Part shown: positions 53,977 to 63,355 of the stretch, one piece after another
Numbering within the stretch: position 1 is the first letter of the stretch
Layout: the number at the start of each line of letters is the position of its first letter
NCBI RefSeq assembly: GCF_009791395.1
Contig: NZ_WSZK01000034.1
Span: 62,001 to 126,000 of the forward strand
Source: Halomarina oriensis
Lineage (GTDB): Archaea; Halobacteriota; Halobacteria; Halobacteriales; Haloarculaceae
Length of the DNA: 64,000 nt
Reading direction: 5' to 3'
Made by a program: the position numbers and the translations under genes
The notes under the pieces: model-generated
What the model saw: the letters and a program-made list of their open reading frames with translations, nothing else
Database searches by the model: none
What the model was told of the DNA's origin: nothing

Positions 53977-55452
53977 ATGGATTGGAAGCGAGTCAACCGA
54001 CGGCGGGTGTTACAGGGAGTCGGGGCCGGCATCGTCGCGGCCACCGCGGGGTGTGCGGGCGACGGTGGCGGTGAGGGAACCGACGGGGAGACGACCGACG
54101 GAGGCGGCGGGGGCGGAGGTGGTGGCTCCAGTGGGACCGACAGCGACGGTGGGTCCTCCGGCGACGGACCGACCTCGAACGAGGTGCTCATGCTCACCGA
54201 CTACGCCAGCGAGGCGTGGCAGGCGAAGTGGCAGGACGATATCATCCCCGGCTTCGAGGAGGAGGTGAGCCCCGACTACACCGTCACGGCGGAGTACGTC
54301 GGGTTGCAGGGGACCGGCGAGCAGCGGTTGACGACGCTGTTGCAGTCGGGGACGCCGCCGGAGATGTACTTCGGGACCATCACGCAGGTCGCGGACCTCG
54401 TCGCACAGGACCAGACCGCGCCGCTCGGCGACCTCGTGAGTCGCATCGAGGAGGCCAACGGCGAGATGTACTTCAAGAGTACCGTCACCGTGGCCGACAG
54501 CGTCCAGATGGTGCCCCACGGACTGTACCTCGGCGGGACGCTCAACTACCGTCAAGACATCTACGACATGCTCGGCCTGTCGGTCCCCGAGACGTGGGAC
54601 CAGCTGCTGGAGAACGCACGGGCTATCTCGGAGTCCGACGAGACGCAGGCGCTCGGGTTCGCCACGGCGGCCCAACCCGCCGGCAAGGCTGGCTCGGACT
54701 TCGCCAACTTCCTCGCCAACTCCGGCGGCGGCGTCTTCCAGGCCACGGAGGACGGTGGCGCGGAGATTTGGTTCGACGAACAGCACGTCACGGAGTCGCT
54801 GACGGTGATGCAGGACCTCGCGGAGTTCTCGCCGGACCCCTCCAGCCTCAACTGGGGGTCGACCATCGAGAACTGGGTCGCGGGTCGCATCGGGCAGTGT
54901 ATCATGAACAACGCGTGGCTTGCCGGGCCGGCGTACGCCGCCGGCGCGACCGACGTCGCGCTCAACACGAACATCGCACCCGTCCCGATGCAGAGCGACG
55001 CCGACCCCATCGACCGTGGGTGGGCGCTCATCGACGGGACGCCCGTTCTCAGCGGGTCGGACAACGTCGGTGGCGCGGAGGCGTTCCTGGAGTACATGTA
55101 CGGCTCGCCGGAGGCACAGGCCGACAAGAACCTCGTCGAACCGATGCGGTTCCTGCCGCCGTACCAGGACATCCTGGAGACCGACGCCTACCAGAGCGCC
55201 GAGATATTCCAGGCCGAGGACGGCTACTTCCTCGACCTCAACCGGCGCTGTTTCGAGGAGATCGCCCCGAACCTCCAGAGCGACGAGCGTCCCTCGACGG
55301 TCGCCACGACCTACGAGAGCCGGTTCCAGTACGACTCGGAGATGGTCAACGCCGTCCTCGTACAGGGCAACTCCCCTCAGCAGGCCTACGAGGACGGCCT
55401 GGGACGCCTGGAGACCATCTTCCAGGAGGGACAGGAACTGGCGTCGAACTGA
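53977..55452 (+). CDS. sugar ABC transporter substrate-binding lipoprotein (CUT1 family)
   Basis: This 491-aa periplasm-facing binding protein has a Tat lipoprotein signal (NRRRVLQGVGAGIVAATAGC, lipid Cys near 26). A Gly/Asp-rich stalk (about 27-65) comes next, and then the type I binding fold. MLTDYASEAWQAKWQDDIIPGFEE and YRQDIYDMLGLSVPETWDQLLENA are characteristic of maltose/sn-glycerol-3-phosphate-type binding proteins. The matching ATPase and permeases lie at 56390-59355 on the opposite strand. The exact sugar is unknown. Confidence 0.88.
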   Translation: MDWKRVNRRRVLQGVGAGIVAATAGCAGDGGGEGTDGETTDGGGGGGGGGSSGTDSDGGSSGDGPTSNEVLMLTDYASEAWQAKWQDDIIPGFEEEVSPDYTVTAEYVGLQGTGEQRLTTLLQSGTPPEMYFGTITQVADLVAQDQTAPLGDLVSRIEEANGEMYFKSTVTVADSVQMVPHGLYLGGTLNYRQDIYDMLGLSVPETWDQLLENARAISESDETQALGFATAAQPAGKAGSDFANFLANSGGGVFQATEDGGAEIWFDEQHVTESLTVMQDLAEFSPDPSSLNWGSTIENWVAGRIGQCIMNNAWLAGPAYAAGATDVALNTNIAPVPMQSDADPIDRGWALIDGTPVLSGSDNVGGAEAFLEYMYGSPEAQADKNLVEPMRFLPPYQDILETDAYQSAEIFQAEDGYFLDLNRRCFEEIAPNLQSDERPSTVATTYESRFQYDSEMVNAVLVQGNSPQQAYEDGLGRLETIFQEGQELASN

Positions 55453-55456
55453 ACCG

Positions 55457-55999
55457 GTGTTCGACTGGTTTCCGAGCAGTCGACCGCCGGAACCGGCGGT
55501 CGACTCGGCGTCGCCACGCCTGCTGGGTCGCCGGGCGGTCGCCGTCCTCGTCGACCTGCTGGTCTGTTACGTCGTCGTCGAGGGGGTCCCACTGGGAGTT
55601 CTCGTCTGGCTCCTCCCGAGCATCGCCGAGGCCAACACCACCCTGCTGTTCGCCGGCAGCCTCGTCGCACTCGCACCCGTCTCGGTCGTCTACGGCTTCT
55701 ACTTCGAGTTGCGCTACGCCCGCACGCCGGGCAAGGTGCTGACGGGCCTCGTCGTGACCACCGCGACCGGGCACCCGCCGGGGCTGGTGGCCGCCGGCGT
55801 CCGGAACCTGCTCCGGTACGTCGACTTCCTGCCCGCCGGCTACCTGCTCGGCGCGGTCGTTGCGGGCGTGTCCGGCGACGGCCGGCGGGTCGGTGACCGC
55901 CTCGGTGGGACGCTCGTCGTGCGGCCCCGCGCGTCGGTTCGTAGTGAGCAGGTCGGGTCGTCGGCCGACGAAGAGTCGGTCGAGCGTACGCACACCTGA
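55457..55999 (+). CDS. RDD-family membrane protein
   Basis: This protein of about 180 aa starts at GTG 55457, four bases after the binding-protein stop; the frame is also open further upstream within that gene. Its three hydrophobic helices lie at GRRAVAVLVDLLVCYVVVEG, LLFAGSLVALAPVSVVYGF and, further on, GYLLGAVVAGV. Arg-Ala-Val-Ala-x-Leu-x-Asp follows the family's R-x-x-A-x-x-x-D motif. YARTPGKVLTGLVV is also a marker of RDD proteins. The function is unclear. Confidence 0.75.
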   Translation: MFDWFPSSRPPEPAVDSASPRLLGRRAVAVLVDLLVCYVVVEGVPLGVLVWLLPSIAEANTTLLFAGSLVALAPVSVVYGFYFELRYARTPGKVLTGLVVTTATGHPPGLVAAGVRNLLRYVDFLPAGYLLGAVVAGVSGDGRRVGDRLGGTLVVRPRASVRSEQVGSSADEESVERTHT

Positions 56000-56389
56000 G
56001 CCCTCGACCGGTCGCCGTACGGAGTCTTCCCGACTGACGGGCCAGCGATGCAGAGCGTGGTCCGCTCGAGTTCGGATCGTCGTTCGGCGACGACAGTACG
56101 ACGTCCCTGCCGGAGGGATGCGGTGGCGTCCGAGAGGACGGATGCACGCCTTCTGGAACGCGACCGACGAGCCGGTGTGTCTCCTAGATCTCTCGTTCGA
56201 TCAGAACTTCGACGAGTACCTCGAAGCGCTGTTCGCCCTGCGCGAGGCGACGGGTCGAGACGGCCCGGCGTTCGACGCGTGAAAGACCGAACTCGACCAC
56301 GAGTTCGGCATCACGTGGCACCCCAACCGACGGGAGCCGATTCTCGACCGATACGGGGTCGTGGAATGGTATCGGGTCCGCCGAGGGGT
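56000..56389. other. intergenic stretch holding a gene remnant
   Basis: This 390-base gap lies between the convergent RDD gene and the ATPase gene. The only structure seen in it is the cupin-like fragment given separately. Confidence 0.4.
56073..56370 (+). pseudogene. remnant of a cupin-like protein
   Basis: The frame reads YDVPAGGM, then MHAFWNATDEPV, LLDLSFDQNFDEYLEALFALRE. The order resembles the C-terminal half of a small cupin in which a metal-binding His is followed by NATDEP. There is no start or first cupin motif upstream, and TGA at 56280-56282 breaks the frame before KTELDHEFGITWHP, which looks like the normal end of such a protein. I therefore read it as a decayed gene that has lost its front. 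Confidence 0.5.
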
Positions 56390-57466
56390 TCAGCGAATCC
56401 GGAGCCCGCTGTCGGGGTCGAACAGTCTGAGTTCCGACGAGGACGGTCGCAGGCCGTAGGCGCGGCCCTCGCCGCGGAAGCCCTTCGGCGTGACGACGGT
56501 CACCCGACCCTCCGGTGTGTCGAAGAAGCTGTTCGTCCGGTCGCCGAGCGGTTCGTCGAGGACGTGCTCGCCGGCCAGTCCGCCACTGGTGTCCTCGGTG
56601 ACGCTGATGTCCTGTGGACGGACGCCGACGCGAATCGGCCGGTCGGTGTACTCCGCGAGACCGTTGCGCGTCGAGACGGGCCAGCGGTGCTCGCCGACCT
56701 CGACCGCGAGGCCGTCGCGCTCCTCGACGACGCGTCCCTGGAACGTCTGCATCGTCGGCTGACCGATGAACGTCCCGACGAACTCGCTGTCGGGGTCGTC
56801 GTACAGTTCCTCTGGGCCGCCGACCTGGGCGATGCGACCGTCGTCCATCACGACGATGCGGTCGGACATCGTCATCGCCTCCTCCTGGTCGTGGGTGACG
56901 TAGAGCGTCGGACAGCCGATTTCCTTCGTGACCTCCTCGAACAGCGGCCGGAGGTCGCGTTTCAGCTTCGCGTCGAGGTCGCTCATCGGTTCGTCGAACA
57001 GGAACAGCGCCGGGTCCCGGACCATCGACCGGCCGAGCGCGACGCGCTGCTGTTGCCCGCCCGAGAGGTCCGCCGGGCGGTTGTCGAGCAGGTCCGTTAT
57101 CTGGAGGAGGTCGGCCGTCTCCTCGACGCGCTCGTAGCGGTCTGGTTTCGCGTAGCCCGCTATCTTCAGCCCGTAGGCCATGTTGTCCCGGACGCTCATG
57201 TGCGGGTAGAGCGCGATGTCCTGGAACAGCAGGGCGACGTCGCGTTCCTGGGGCGGGAGGTCGGTGACGTCCCGGTCGCCGAACAGCAGTCTCCCGGCCG
57301 TCGCCGTCTCCAGCCCCGCGAACATGCGGAGCGTCGTCGTCTTCCCACACCCCGAGGGGCCGACGAGCGTGACGAACTCGCCCTCGTCGATGGTGAGGTC
57401 GAACTCCTCTACGGCGACCAGCGAACCGAACTCCTTGCGGAGGCCTTGTGCGTGAACTTGAACCAT
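56390..57466 (-). CDS. sugar ABC transporter ATPase (MalK/UgpC type)
   Basis: This 358-aa ATPase powers sugar uptake. ATG 57464-57466 is chosen. Walker A GPSGCGKTT, LFQDIALYPHMSV (Q-loop), LSGGQQQRVALGRSM, Walker B LFLFDEPMSDLDAKL and VTHDQEEAMTM are intact. A C-terminal TOBE-type domain (about 235-358) contains RVGVRPQDIS, typical of carbohydrate-uptake ATPases. The gene stops three bases before the permease gene's reading frame begins on the same strand, so the three genes form one operon. Confidence 0.92.
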   Translation of the reverse strand: MVQVHAQGLRKEFGSLVAVEEFDLTIDEGEFVTLVGPSGCGKTTTLRMFAGLETATAGRLLFGDRDVTDLPPQERDVALLFQDIALYPHMSVRDNMAYGLKIAGYAKPDRYERVEETADLLQITDLLDNRPADLSGGQQQRVALGRSMVRDPALFLFDEPMSDLDAKLKRDLRPLFEEVTKEIGCPTLYVTHDQEEAMTMSDRIVVMDDGRIAQVGGPEELYDDPDSEFVGTFIGQPTMQTFQGRVVEERDGLAVEVGEHRWPVSTRNGLAEYTDRPIRVGVRPQDISVTEDTSGGLAGEHVLDEPLGDRTNSFFDTPEGRVTVVTPKGFRGEGRAYGLRPSSSELRLFDPDSGLRIR

Positions 57467-57468
57467 GG

Positions 57469-58383
57469 TTAGAGTGCCCTGATTTCGAAGCCTTTCAGCA
57501 GGTACGACTGGAGGAAGAACGCGAACAGCAGCGGGGGGATGGTCATCAGCAGGCCGACGGCCATGAAGTCGCCGTAGCCCGTCTCGAACGAGGCGTTGAC
57601 GAGTCGGAGGATGCCCGGCGGGAACGTCGTCGCGTCGTTCGACGGGAGCAGAATCTGGGCGAACGTGAAGTCGTTCCACGCGAGGCCGAACGCGAACAGC
57701 GCGTTGGCGATGATGGCCGGCGTCGTCTGGGGGAGGACGACGTCGACGAACCCCCGCCAGCGCGGTGCGCCAGCGATCCACGCCGACTCCTCCATCGCCT
57801 GAGGGATGGTCTGGATGTACTTCCACATCAGCCAGACCGCAAAGGGCATCGACACCGCCGAGAGCGCGAGGATGAGGCCGATGTGGGTGTTCAACAGGCC
57901 GGTCCAGTCCCAGATGAGATACAGTGGGAGCGCCAGCACGATGGGGCTGAACAGGTAGCCCAACAGCAGGAACCGGGCGAACGCGACCTTCCCGCGGAAG
58001 TCGTAGCGTGCCAGCCCGTACCCGGCGACGAGCGACACGGCGACCACCAGGAGGACGGTTCCGATGGTGACGATGATGCTGTTGGTGATGTAGGTGAGGA
58101 CCGCGCCGTTGTTGACGATGCCGAAGCGTTCGAGCGTGAACGCGTCACCCGTCGGGAGCCACGAGACGCCCGCGTTGATGGCGAGACGCGTCTTGAACGC
58201 GTTCTGTGCCATCCAGTAGAGCGGGAACGCCATGAGGAAGCCGAGGAGGAGCGCGCTCCCGACCGTGCCCAGTCTGAGAACCGACCGCCGGACGGGGTAC
58301 GACAGGCGACGGGTGAGACCGGGGCCGCGACGACGCTCCGTCGCCGTCCCGGTTCCCGACTCGTCGTCGTCGAGGGTGCTCAC
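57469..58383 (-). CDS. sugar ABC transporter permease (MalG type)
   Basis: This 304-aa inner-membrane permease starts at GTG 58381-58383, overlapping the stop of the partner permease as GTGA. It has six hydrophobic helices. The EAA loop reads MEESAWIAGAPRWRGFVDVVLPQTTPAI, through which the ATPase drives transport. The N-terminal 35 residues are charged and lie in the cytoplasm. Confidence 0.92.
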   Translation of the reverse strand: MSTLDDDESGTGTATERRRGPGLTRRLSYPVRRSVLRLGTVGSALLLGFLMAFPLYWMAQNAFKTRLAINAGVSWLPTGDAFTLERFGIVNNGAVLTYITNSIIVTIGTVLLVVAVSLVAGYGLARYDFRGKVAFARFLLLGYLFSPIVLALPLYLIWDWTGLLNTHIGLILALSAVSMPFAVWLMWKYIQTIPQAMEESAWIAGAPRWRGFVDVVLPQTTPAIIANALFAFGLAWNDFTFAQILLPSNDATTFPPGILRLVNASFETGYGDFMAVGLLMTIPPLLFAFFLQSYLLKGFEIRAL

Positions 58384-59355
58384 GTGTCCACCTCCTGACT
58401 CGGGTTGAACGCCACGAAGTACGCGACGGCCCCGACGGCGAGGAAGCAGAACATCACGACGGCGATGGCGTTCCCGAGGCCGTAGGCGCTCCCCTCGAAC
58501 GTCTCGCGGTACGCGAGGATGGGCATCGTCGTCGTCTCGTAGCCCGGTCCGCCCTGGGTCAACTGCCAGATGATGTCGTACTTGTTGAACATGAACACCG
58601 AGCGCAGCAGGACGGCGACGAGAATCGCGCCCTTCAGCCGCGGCAGCGTGATGTCACGGAACATCTCCCAGGAGGTCGCGCCACAGATCTTGGCGGCCTC
58701 GTAGAACCGGTTGGGGATGGAGCGCAACTGCGCGAGCGCGAAGATGGTGATGAACACCGAGAACTTCCACGACCCGATGAGGACGACGGCGGGGAGCGCG
58801 AGACTCACCTCGCCGATACCCGGCAGGTTCCACGTCGCCGCACCGAGCACGTACCCCTCCCACAGTCCCAGCGACGCGCCGAACTGGTGGAGGACGCCGA
58901 CGAACGGGTCGAGCATGAACAGCGCGATGAGCGTCACGATGATCGTCGGGATGAGATACGAGGTAAACACCAGCGTGCTCAGGAGGCGCTGACCGCGCTC
59001 CATCCGGTTGATGACCAGCGCCATCCAGAGACCGACGGCCAGTTGGACCAGCGTCGACCCGACCATGAACAGCGTCCCGCGCCACATCGACCCCCAGAAC
59101 CGGTCGAGTTCGAACACCTGCGCGTAGTTCTCCAGACCGACGAACGTCCACTGGGGCTGGGTCAGGGGGATACGGTGCAGCGACGCCCAGAGGGCGAACC
59201 CGACGGGTAGGATGGCGATGAGCGTGTAGAGGAACAGCACCGGGAGTATCGTCAAGCCCCCCCCAGAACCCGTCCTCGGAGATGCTGAGTCGCCCGACGG
59301 TCACTCCGCCACGGGCCAACCCGCCCTCTTCGCCGACGCGTTCGTCGACGCCCAT
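58380..59355 (-). CDS. sugar ABC transporter permease (MalF type), frameshifted near its start
   Basis: Seven or so helices and an EAA loop (FYEAAKICGATSWEMFRDITLPRLKGAI) mark the MalF-type partner. The N-terminus MGVDERVGEEGGLARGGV with SEDGFWGG at its end is in another frame. The two are joined across a run of eight G (complement of 59257-59264), and seven or ten G would restore one protein of about 324 aa. Without a fix the protein could begin at TTG 59253-59255, leaving the first helix intact and losing only the cytoplasmic tail. It may therefore still work, or the base change may be a sequencing error. Confidence 0.82.
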
Positions 59356-59501
59356 CTACACCCCCCACCGCCCGCGTCCCGCGTGAACGTTTATCATTGT
59401 AAGCGGTATCGCCGGTTTCGACTGACAGCTATTAACTCTTGGCCGCGAATCGCTACCGTCGGTACGCTTATACGAACTCCTGTCAGGTGGTAGTACACGA
59501 C

Positions 59502-60710
59502 ATGGACTTCAGCGAACCGGAAGAGGCCGTCCAGATCACGAAGGCGCTGGACGACTTCATCGAACAGGAGGTCACGCCACTGGAGAACGAACACCCCGAG
59601 TTCCTCGGTGAGGACTACGAACGGCACATCGTCGACGAGGACCACTACCAGGTCCCGGAGTACCGCGAGATTCGAGAGACCATCCGGAAGCGGTCCGTCG
59701 AGGCCGGGTTCTACGGGATGGGGATGCCCGAGGAGGTGGGCGGCGGTGGCGTCGACGTCCTCACACGGGGTATCGTCACCGAACACCTCGCCAACCGACC
59801 GCCGGGCTTCCACAGCGCCATCATGGGCGGTGCGGGCGGGCCGACGCCCGTCCTGCTCGCCGCCGACGAGGACCAGCGCGAGGAGTACCTCGCCCCGCTG
59901 ATGGCCGGGGAGATAACGACCTGCTTCGCGCTGACCGAACCCGCACACGGCAGCGACCCCCACTACATGGACGCCCGTGCCGAGCGGGTCGGCGGACCCG
60001 CGGGCGACGAGTGGGTCATCGACGCCAACAAGTACTGGATCACCAACGGCCCGTACGCCGACTTCGCCATGGTGTTCGCCCGGACGAGCGGCGAGGCCGG
60101 CGACTACGGCGGCATCACCTGCTTCCTCGTCGACGCCGACGCGGAGGGGTACAGCGTCGAGAAGGTCCACCGGACGATGGGCCTGACGCCCGGCGGCCAG
60201 TGTGAACTTCGGTTCGACGGCGTCCGCGTCGGTGAGGACGCCGTGCTCGGCGAGGTCGACCAGGGGTTCCAGACGGCGATGAACTGGATCGGCGGCGGGC
60301 GCATCGCCATCGCGGCGAACGCCGTCGGCAGTTCGCAGTACCTCCTCGACCTCGCGGTCGACTACGCCCGCGACCGGGAGACGTTCGGGAAGCCCATCGG
60401 CCACCGACAGGGCATCTCGTTCCAGCTGGCCGAACTCGCCACCGACATCGAGCAGACCCGACAGCTCTACCGCTACGCCGCCTGGAAGCTCGACAACGAC
60501 GAGCGCGCCCGCAAGGAGGAGTCGATGGCGAAGCTCCGGGGGGCACAGCTCAACAACCGCGCCGCGGACGTGGCGATGCAGGTCCACGGCGGGTCGGGGT
60601 TCATGAAGGACCTCCCCATCGAACGCCAGTACCGGAGCGCACGCGTCCTGCGAATCTTCGAGGGGACCGACGAGATTCAGAAACGGACCATCGCCCGCGA
60701 ACTCGTCTGA
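59502..60710 (+). CDS. acyl-CoA dehydrogenase
   Basis: This flavoprotein of 402 aa oxidises an acyl-CoA to the 2-enoyl-CoA. ATG 59502 is chosen over an upstream in-frame option because family sequence begins there. A TATA-like CTTATA lies near 59467. It has FALTEPAHGSD (FAD/substrate), KYWITNGPYADFAMVFA, DRETFGKPIGHRQ and the last motif RIFEGTDEIQKRTIARELV, whose Glu is the usual catalytic base. The chain-length preference is not predictable. Confidence 0.9.
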   Translation: MDFSEPEEAVQITKALDDFIEQEVTPLENEHPEFLGEDYERHIVDEDHYQVPEYREIRETIRKRSVEAGFYGMGMPEEVGGGGVDVLTRGIVTEHLANRPPGFHSAIMGGAGGPTPVLLAADEDQREEYLAPLMAGEITTCFALTEPAHGSDPHYMDARAERVGGPAGDEWVIDANKYWITNGPYADFAMVFARTSGEAGDYGGITCFLVDADAEGYSVEKVHRTMGLTPGGQCELRFDGVRVGEDAVLGEVDQGFQTAMNWIGGGRIAIAANAVGSSQYLLDLAVDYARDRETFGKPIGHRQGISFQLAELATDIEQTRQLYRYAAWKLDNDERARKEESMAKLRGAQLNNRAADVAMQVHGGSGFMKDLPIERQYRSARVLRIFEGTDEIQKRTIARELV

Positions 60711-60818
60711 GTCCCGTGCCCCGGCCCCGCGTCGACCCCGTCGACCGACGCGAGTGCCGCGGTAACACGTCCCGGGTCCCCGTCAGACTCTTCGACTCGG
60801 GGCTGGTCCGTGAGACGG

Positions 60819-61595
60819 ATGCCGTTCCCGAACCACCCGGACAAACATCGTGGCGAGGCCATCGCCACGCCCGAACACGCCAGCGCGGACCGTCAGGAAC
60901 GATACGACGGCAACCCCGCCGACCTGCCGTCGGCCGTCGTCGTCTGCTACAGTCGCAGTCTGATGACGTCGCTGATGGAGCGCCACGCCGGCGAGACGGT
61001 CGGTCACTACTACGGCGACCTCTACGCCTTCGACGAGACGGACGGCCGTGTCGGCGTCCTCGGGAACTTCGGTATCGGTGCCCCGACGACGGCGATGCTG
61101 ATCGACGAACTCGTCGCCGACGGCGTCGGGACGTTCCTCTCGGTCGGTATCGCGGGCGGTCTCGACCACGACGTCGAGATGGCCGAGTTCGTCGTCTGTG
61201 ACCGGGCCATCCGCGACGAGGGTACCTCCCACCACTACGTCGCGCCCGGCCGGTGGGCGACGCCCGACGAGACGCTCACGACCCACCTGACCGAGTTCCT
61301 CGACGAACGGGACGACCCGTACCACGTCGGCCCCTCGTGGACCACCGACGCCATCTACCGGGAGACGGTGGCCGAGGTCGAACGCTACGCCGCCGAGGGC
61401 GTGCTCACCGTCGAGATGGAGGCGTCGGCCGTCTTCGCCGTCGCCGAGGCCCGCGGCGTCGACGCCGCCTCGATGTTCGTCGTCAGCGACTACCTCGGCA
61501 CCGAAGAGTGGGACCGACGATTCCACCTGACCGACGACCACCTGCGTCGACTCGGCGACACCGCGAAGGACGTGCTCGCCGCCACGCTCGACTGA
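60819..61595 (+). CDS. nucleoside phosphorylase (PNP/UDP family 1)
   Basis: This 258-aa enzyme splits a nucleoside with phosphate. ATG 60819 is preferred over GTG 60810. FLSVGIAGGLDHDVEMAEFVVCDRAIRDEGTSHHY binds phosphate and base, and VEMEASAVFAVAEARGVDAASMFVVSDYL is the family signature with catalytic Glu and Asp. The type is uridine-phosphorylase-like. It follows the acyl-CoA dehydrogenase by about 108 bases. Confidence 0.87.
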   Translation: MPFPNHPDKHRGEAIATPEHASADRQERYDGNPADLPSAVVVCYSRSLMTSLMERHAGETVGHYYGDLYAFDETDGRVGVLGNFGIGAPTTAMLIDELVADGVGTFLSVGIAGGLDHDVEMAEFVVCDRAIRDEGTSHHYVAPGRWATPDETLTTHLTEFLDERDDPYHVGPSWTTDAIYRETVAEVERYAAEGVLTVEMEASAVFAVAEARGVDAASMFVVSDYLGTEEWDRRFHLTDDHLRRLGDTAKDVLAATLD

Positions 61596-61656
61596 GTCGA
61601 GGGACGCGCCCCCACGACGGCGCAACTGACTGGACCCTGCGGCCGGAACTGACCGC

Positions 61657-62268
61657 ATGGAACGTGTCGCTCTCGACGACGTCGCGCCGGCCACCCCCGC
61701 GCCCGGCGTCGTCCGTCGACGGCTGTCGGCCGTGCTCGGCACGGCCGGTGTCGCACTCGTCCACTACCGCGTCGCTCCCGGCGACGAACTCCCGGCGGGC
61801 CTCCACGCGCACGCCGACCAGGAGGAGGTGTTCGTCGTCCTCGACGGGACGGCGAGGTTCGAGACGCTCGTGCCGACCGACGACTCGGCCGCTCCGGCGC
61901 TGTCACCGGGAGGGGTCACCGTCGAGGCGGGCGAGGCCGTCGGGTTCGCGTCCGGCGAGTTCCAGTCGGGTCACAACGCCGGCGACACCGACCTCCTCGT
62001 CCTGGCGGTCGGTGCGCCGCTCGATAGCGGCGACCTGCGTGTCCCCGTGTCGTGTCCCGACTGCGACCGCTACGCGATGGGTCTGACGACCGACGGCGGC
62101 CCCCGGTTCGCCTGTCCGGACTGCGGGTGTGCTCGCCGCCCGACATCCTGTCCCGAGTGCGCTGGCGACGACCTGCGGGTCCGCCTCGGCGAGACACGCC
62201 CCACCGTCGTCGAGTGCGTCGACTGCGGGGAACGGTACCCGACGCCGCCCGTCGACGGGGCGTGGTGA
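61657..62268 (+). CDS. cupin fused to a zinc-ribbon pair
   Basis: This protein of 203 aa has two parts. Residues 25-125 form a cupin with HAHADQEEVFVVLDGTARFET (two His and a Glu as metal ligands) and SGHNAGDTD as the second motif. From about 130 two zinc-ribbon-like units follow: CPDCDRYAMG with FACPDCGC, then SCPECAGDD with VECVDCG. Eight or more cysteines are visible. Such a tail often binds nucleic acid or a partner protein. The combination is uncommon and the function is unknown. Confidence 0.75.
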   Translation: MERVALDDVAPATPAPGVVRRRLSAVLGTAGVALVHYRVAPGDELPAGLHAHADQEEVFVVLDGTARFETLVPTDDSAAPALSPGGVTVEAGEAVGFASGEFQSGHNAGDTDLLVLAVGAPLDSGDLRVPVSCPDCDRYAMGLTTDGGPRFACPDCGCARRPTSCPECAGDDLRVRLGETRPTVVECVDCGERYPTPPVDGAW

Positions 62269-62291
62269 CGAGTACCGTGAGTACTGGTAGC

Positions 62292-62297
62292 GTTAAG
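62292..62297 (+). promoter_or_regulatory. TATA-like box of the MBL-hydrolase gene
   Basis: GTTAAG is centred about 26 bases before ATG 62321, the spacing expected for a leaderless transcript. It supports that start over the GTG at 62297. Confidence 0.45.
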
Positions 62298-62320
62298 TGA
62301 GCCGCCCCGTTCGGTGGGGT

Positions 62321-63328
62321 ATGGACCGGTCGTGTGAACACGAAGGGGCGGACGGACGAGCAGACGGGCGCGGGAGCGTCGCGGTCCACCGCATCGAGTT
62401 CAGTATCGAGTGGCCGCCGTGGACCGCCGCGGCGTACCTCGTCGCCGGGGCGGAACCGACGCTCGTCGACGCGGGCGTCCCCGGCGAGAGCGGTCGGGAG
62501 GAACTCGCCGACGGCCTCGCCGCCCACGGCTACGCACTCGGCGACGTCGAGCACGTCCTGCTCACCCACCCCCACAGCGACCACCTCGGGCAGGTCCCGG
62601 CGCTCCGCGACGCGGACGCGACCGTCTACGCCGCCGACCGCACGCTCGACCGACTCCGCCGGTCGGAAGCCGACCTCGAAGCCGGCGTCCGCGAGACGGC
62701 CCACGCCGTCGGCCTCGACGAGGAGCGGGTCGACAGCGAGGTCGACCGTGCGCTCGACTCGCTCCGCCGCAACCGACGGCTACTCCCGCCCGAGGAGGTA
62801 GACGTGGGGTTCGCCTTCGGCGAGCAGTTCGCGGCGGGTGGCCGCTCGGTCACGCCGCTCCACACGCCGGGTCACCAGGCCGACCACGCGGCGTTCGCAC
62901 TCGACCTGGGCGACGACCGCGTGCTGTTCTCCGGGGACGTGCTGGTCGAACCGTTCCGCGCCGCCGCCCTCAACGTCGGCCTCGACCGAGGGGCCGAGGA
63001 CGCGGTCGACGACTTCTACCGAGCGTACGACCGCCTCGCCGACCACGCGTTCGACCGCGTCCACCCCGGCCACGGACCGGTGTTCGAGACCTACGACGCC
63101 GTCCTCGCCGCCTCCCTGGAGCGCCTCGGCGAGATGGTCGACGACGTGTTCGACGCCGTCCCGACCGACGATGCCGCCTCGCCAGTCGCCGTGACCGAAG
63201 CCCGCGGCAAGCGACTCGACCCGCCGGCGGCGATGCTCGACACCGTCGGCGCGCTGGGGTCTCTGGACGGGCAGGGTCGAATCACCCGCGAGACGGTGGA
63301 CGGACTTCGCCGCTATCGGCGTGACTGA
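62321..63328 (+). CDS. MBL-fold metallohydrolase
   Basis: This 335-aa hydrolase starts at ATG 62321, supported by the TATA spacing. The zinc motifs are LTHPHSDHLG (HxHxDH), PLHTPGHQADH (the later His), LFSGDVLVEP (bridging Asp) and HPGHGP (last His). A long helical insert (about 105-165) and a helical C-terminus resemble the lactamase-B-like plan of thioesterases such as glyoxalase II and LACTB2. The substrate is unknown. Confidence 0.88.
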   Translation: MDRSCEHEGADGRADGRGSVAVHRIEFSIEWPPWTAAAYLVAGAEPTLVDAGVPGESGREELADGLAAHGYALGDVEHVLLTHPHSDHLGQVPALRDADATVYAADRTLDRLRRSEADLEAGVRETAHAVGLDEERVDSEVDRALDSLRRNRRLLPPEEVDVGFAFGEQFAAGGRSVTPLHTPGHQADHAAFALDLGDDRVLFSGDVLVEPFRAAALNVGLDRGAEDAVDDFYRAYDRLADHAFDRVHPGHGPVFETYDAVLAASLERLGEMVDDVFDAVPTDDAASPVAVTEARGKRLDPPAAMLDTVGALGSLDGQGRITRETVDGLRRYRRD

Positions 63329-63355
63329 GTCGCGTGTCCCGAGGTGGCCCCGTAC

